Below are positions 6,181 through 7,447 of a stretch of 7,447 nt of DNA, one piece after another. The notes under the pieces were generated by a model, which saw only the letters and a program-made list of their open reading frames with translations, had not been told where the DNA came from and searched no databases. A program made the translations under genes and the position numbers. The stretch comes from Campylobacterales bacterium (lineage in GTDB: Bacteria; Campylobacterota; Campylobacteria; Campylobacterales; Sulfurovaceae). The DNA is taken from assembly GCA_014763905.1 (NCBI GenBank), contig JACXUN010000073.1, positions 1 through 7,447 on the forward strand, in the 5' to 3' direction. The first letter of the stretch is position 1; every line of letters begins with the position of its first letter.

Positions 6181-6781
6181 GGGATACCCCGAAAATATGT
6201 TCAAAGATTTTCTCATGAATCCGTTCATAACCGCTATTTTTGAGGTTGCTCAGAGTAATCGATCCCGGGAAGTCCCGTTTGAGTGCGGCTCGCTCTTTTT
6301 GATTGAGCTTATCGATTTTGGTAAAAACATTGAGATAAAGCTGATCTCCCCGGATAAACTCTTTGACATAACCTTCCACATCTTTATCGATCTGAGCATA
6401 AGGGTGTCTCGCATCACGCAGATGAATAAAAACACGAATCGATACTCGATGCTTGATAAACTCTACTAAATTTTTCTGCCATACGCTTTTCAAATCTTTG
6501 GAGACTTTGGCATATCCAAATCCCGGTAAATCCACAAAACGGATATTCCAATCCTCTTCATTGTATCGGTAGATAATATTAAAAAAATTTATCAGCTGTG
6601 TTTTTCCGGGTGTGGCAGAGCTTTTTGCCAAATTTTTACGTAACGTCAGTCCGTTAATGGTTGAGCTTTTCCCCACATTGGAACGCCCCAAAAAGACCAC
6701 TTCGCTAACGGTATCATCCACACTGTCTTGTAACGCCTGTGCAGATTTGATAAACTCTGCTTGTATAATTCTAGGTGTCAC
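6173..6781 (-). CDS. engB: Ribosome biogenesis GTPase EngB/YsxC
   Basis: A 202-residue TRAFAC GTPase of the EngB (YsxC/YihA) family, required for large ribosomal subunit assembly in many bacteria. The GTPase motifs are complete: G1 GRSNVGKSS (32-40), G2 TPGKTQ, G3 DLPGFGYAK, G4 TKIDKL, and a G5-like TLSNLK near the C-terminus. Length matches the single-domain family. It starts with GTG whose first base is the last base of the lptA TAG (TAGTG), with AGAGG about 9 bases upstream inside lptA, a coupled start. Its last eight bases overlap the GNAT start. Neighbours lptA upstream and mrdA downstream repeat the order recalled for Helicobacter (ysxC) and Campylobacter. Confidence 0.95.
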   Translation of the reverse strand: MTPRIIQAEFIKSAQALQDSVDDTVSEVVFLGRSNVGKSSTINGLTLRKNLAKSSATPGKTQLINFFNIIYRYNEEDWNIRFVDLPGFGYAKVSKDLKSVWQKNLVEFIKHRVSIRVFIHLRDARHPYAQIDKDVEGYVKEFIRGDQLYLNVFTKIDKLNQKERAALKRDFPGSITLSNLKNSGYERIHEKIFEHIFGVSHG

Positions 6782-7245
6782 TACTTTCTATCCTCTATTT
6801 CAAACTTAAAGTGTACCGGTCGTTCTTTATTCCCCTTGATATCTGCCAACCCGGTTTTGAGATCCAATGAAACCTCTTCGGCTTCGATTTTGCGTTTATT
6901 GGTCAGATCTTCTAATACCACGTCCCCGCTAAAATAGTATTTGGAATCATTAGGGGCATAAGTGATGGTTTGAGCCTTACCTTTGTAATGAATCTCATTT
7001 TCGGTAATATCAAATTTTACACTGCCCATCGCTTCATATTTAATCGCTTTGCGTTGTTGGTTAAAGTGTACCACAATCTTATCGGCATTAAATCGATTGG
7101 CTCGTTGTATCACTTCGGCATTTCCCTCAAAATAAGCTTGTTTATTGATATCATTGGCATAAAAATGGTCTGCATGGATATCAATCTCATCAGCCTGTAA
7201 GCCTATAGCGATCAAAATAAAAACGAATGTCGATAAGTGTTTCAT
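6781..7245 (-). CDS. lptA: LptA, periplasmic LPS transport bridge protein
   Basis: A 154-residue OstA/LptA-domain protein, the periplasmic beta-jellyroll that carries lipopolysaccharide from LptC at the inner membrane to LptD at the outer membrane. A signal peptide (1-18) ends LQA before DEIDIHAD. The body shows alternating strands with hallmark phrases 'YFEGNAEVIQ' (38-47), 'NADKIVVHF' (53-61), 'YFSGDVVLED' (104-113) and 'IEAEEVSLDLKTG' (120-132). The frame extends one codon to a TTG, but the ATG at 7243-7245 is preferred, with AAGG about 11 bases upstream. First gene of the five-gene operon. No lptC precedes it in the window: a promoter and then a repeat do, although lptC commonly precedes lptA. 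Confidence 0.9.
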   Translation of the reverse strand: MKHLSTFVFILIAIGLQADEIDIHADHFYANDINKQAYFEGNAEVIQRANRFNADKIVVHFNQQRKAIKYEAMGSVKFDITENEIHYKGKAQTITYAPNDSKYYFSGDVVLEDLTNKRKIEAEEVSLDLKTGLADIKGNKERPVHFKFEIEDRK

Positions 7246-7302
7246 CAAAAAGCGTACCTTGATTTTTTCTTTTACCGTTTCTAAACTACCTACTTTAGGC
7301 GT

Positions 7303-7308
7303 ATTATA
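7303..7308 (-). promoter_or_regulatory. -10 box of the lptA operon promoter
   Basis: On the minus strand the consensus TATAAT (GGTATAATACG) stands 57 bases upstream of the lptA ATG. This predicts a leader of about 50 bases. No good -35 hexamer at the proper distance is visible, as is common in Campylobacterota. A T/A-rich stretch (GTTTGTGTTAAAC) lies just upstream. Confidence 0.6.
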
Positions 7309-7333
7309 CCTAGTTTAACACAAACTTCTTCGA

Positions 7334-7339
7334 TATAAT
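7334..7339 (+). promoter_or_regulatory. Outward-facing -10 box upstream of the right repeat
   Basis: The plus strand carries a consensus TATAAT (TTCGATATAATGTCA) that is divergent from the lptA promoter and 26 bases from its -10 box. Transcription from it would start at about 7346 and enter the 33-bp repeat at 7355 and then the hairpin. No coding start follows within the window. It may be the promoter of a gene now separated by the repeat, or may drive a gene beyond the edge. Confidence 0.4.
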
Positions 7340-7354
7340 GTCATTTTTATATAG

Positions 7355-7387
7355 TAACCTGAGTTCGACGGGATATCATAGTCACAG
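7355..7387 (-). repeat. 33-bp inverted repeat, right copy
   Basis: Exact reverse complement of 66-98, so the two copies form a perfect inverted pair around about 7.26 kb. Identity ends sharply at both sides. In the same orientation as the left copy, the frame CDYDIPSNSGY is also open here but runs into non-coding sequence upstream of lptA. The repeat is therefore not part of one fixed gene and occurs in at least two contexts. Confidence 0.85.
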
Positions 7388-7427
7388 AAGCCTAAAAATA
7401 GGTAAGATTTGAAAAATCAAAATTCGT

Positions 7428-7447
7428 AGGACTAGCCGTAGCTAATT
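7428..7447 (+). repeat. REP-like hairpin, right edge
   Basis: AGGACTAGCCGTAGCTAATT matches the left-edge hairpin at 7-26 in direct orientation, 17 of 20 bases. The inner stem TAGC-CGTA-GCTA is kept while the loop differs. It lies 40 bases outside the right 33-bp repeat; the left hairpin lies 39 bases outside its own. The motif ends at the window edge, so its full extent is unknown. Confidence 0.45.

Noticed and set aside
6181..6228. Longer N-terminus for the GNAT gene
   Set aside because: The 16 extra residues would be read from engB in another frame and do not resemble the family. The internal ATG gives the normal GNAT start.
6110..6469. 119-codon plus-strand frame across engB and the GNAT
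   Set aside because: It is antisense to two well-supported genes and shows no motif or convincing ribosome binding site.
66..7387. Composite transposon or genomic island
   Set aside because: There is no transposase, integrase, resolvase or target-site duplication, and the enclosed genes are housekeeping genes of uniform character.

Overview
The window looks like chromosome of a Campylobacterota bacterium, probably a free-living relative of Sulfuricurvum, Sulfurovum or Sulfurimonas. The main evidence is gene order. The run lptA - engB - [N-acetyltransferase] - small membrane protein - mrdA (PBP2) resembles, from memory, the Helicobacter and Campylobacter order lptA - ysxC - membrane protein - pbp2. 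The YbeY sequence also recalls the epsilonproteobacterial type, and base composition is moderate. No database search was possible, so the genus is inference.

Layout. Positions 1-344 hold no intact gene: a REP-like hairpin, one copy of a 33-bp repeat, a 3' coding remnant joined to that repeat, and two groups of stem-loops. Positions 345-1916 hold a minus-strand two-gene unit, queC followed by a lipoprotein of the SMP-30 beta-propeller type. Divergent from queC is a plus-strand pair, ybeY and a CaCA-family Na+/Ca2+ antiporter, overlapping by one base. A convergent gap (3338-3445) holds a pair of oppositely oriented REP-like hairpins. Positions 3446-7245 hold a tight five-gene minus-strand operon, lptA, engB, a GNAT acetyltransferase, a MreD-sized membrane protein and mrdA, with junctions that overlap or abut. 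Upstream of lptA is a good sigma70 -10 box, then an outward-facing -10 box, then the second copy of the 33-bp repeat and another REP-like hairpin.

How the genes work together. The five-gene operon is mainly envelope and growth: LPS transport (LptA), ribosome assembly GTPase (EngB), and the elongation transpeptidase PBP2 preceded by a polytopic protein in the place where MreD or an analogue would be expected. The GNAT looks like a short N-acetylglutamate synthase (arginine synthesis). QueC makes the queuosine precursor preQ0, and YbeY is an RNase of rRNA maturation.

The unusual part is the framing. A perfect 33-bp inverted repeat sits near both ends, about 7.26 kb apart, each copy with a REP-like hairpin about 40 bp outside it. 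A third site of similar hairpins lies in the only convergent gap. The left copy joins a gene tail in frame, and the right copy lies just upstream of lptA, where lptC is usual in this phylum. This looks like a dispersed repeat family acting at rearrangement endpoints. It does not look like a transposon carrying cargo, because the enclosed genes are housekeeping genes and no transposase is visible. I found no CRISPR array, tRNA, rRNA, transposase or phage gene.
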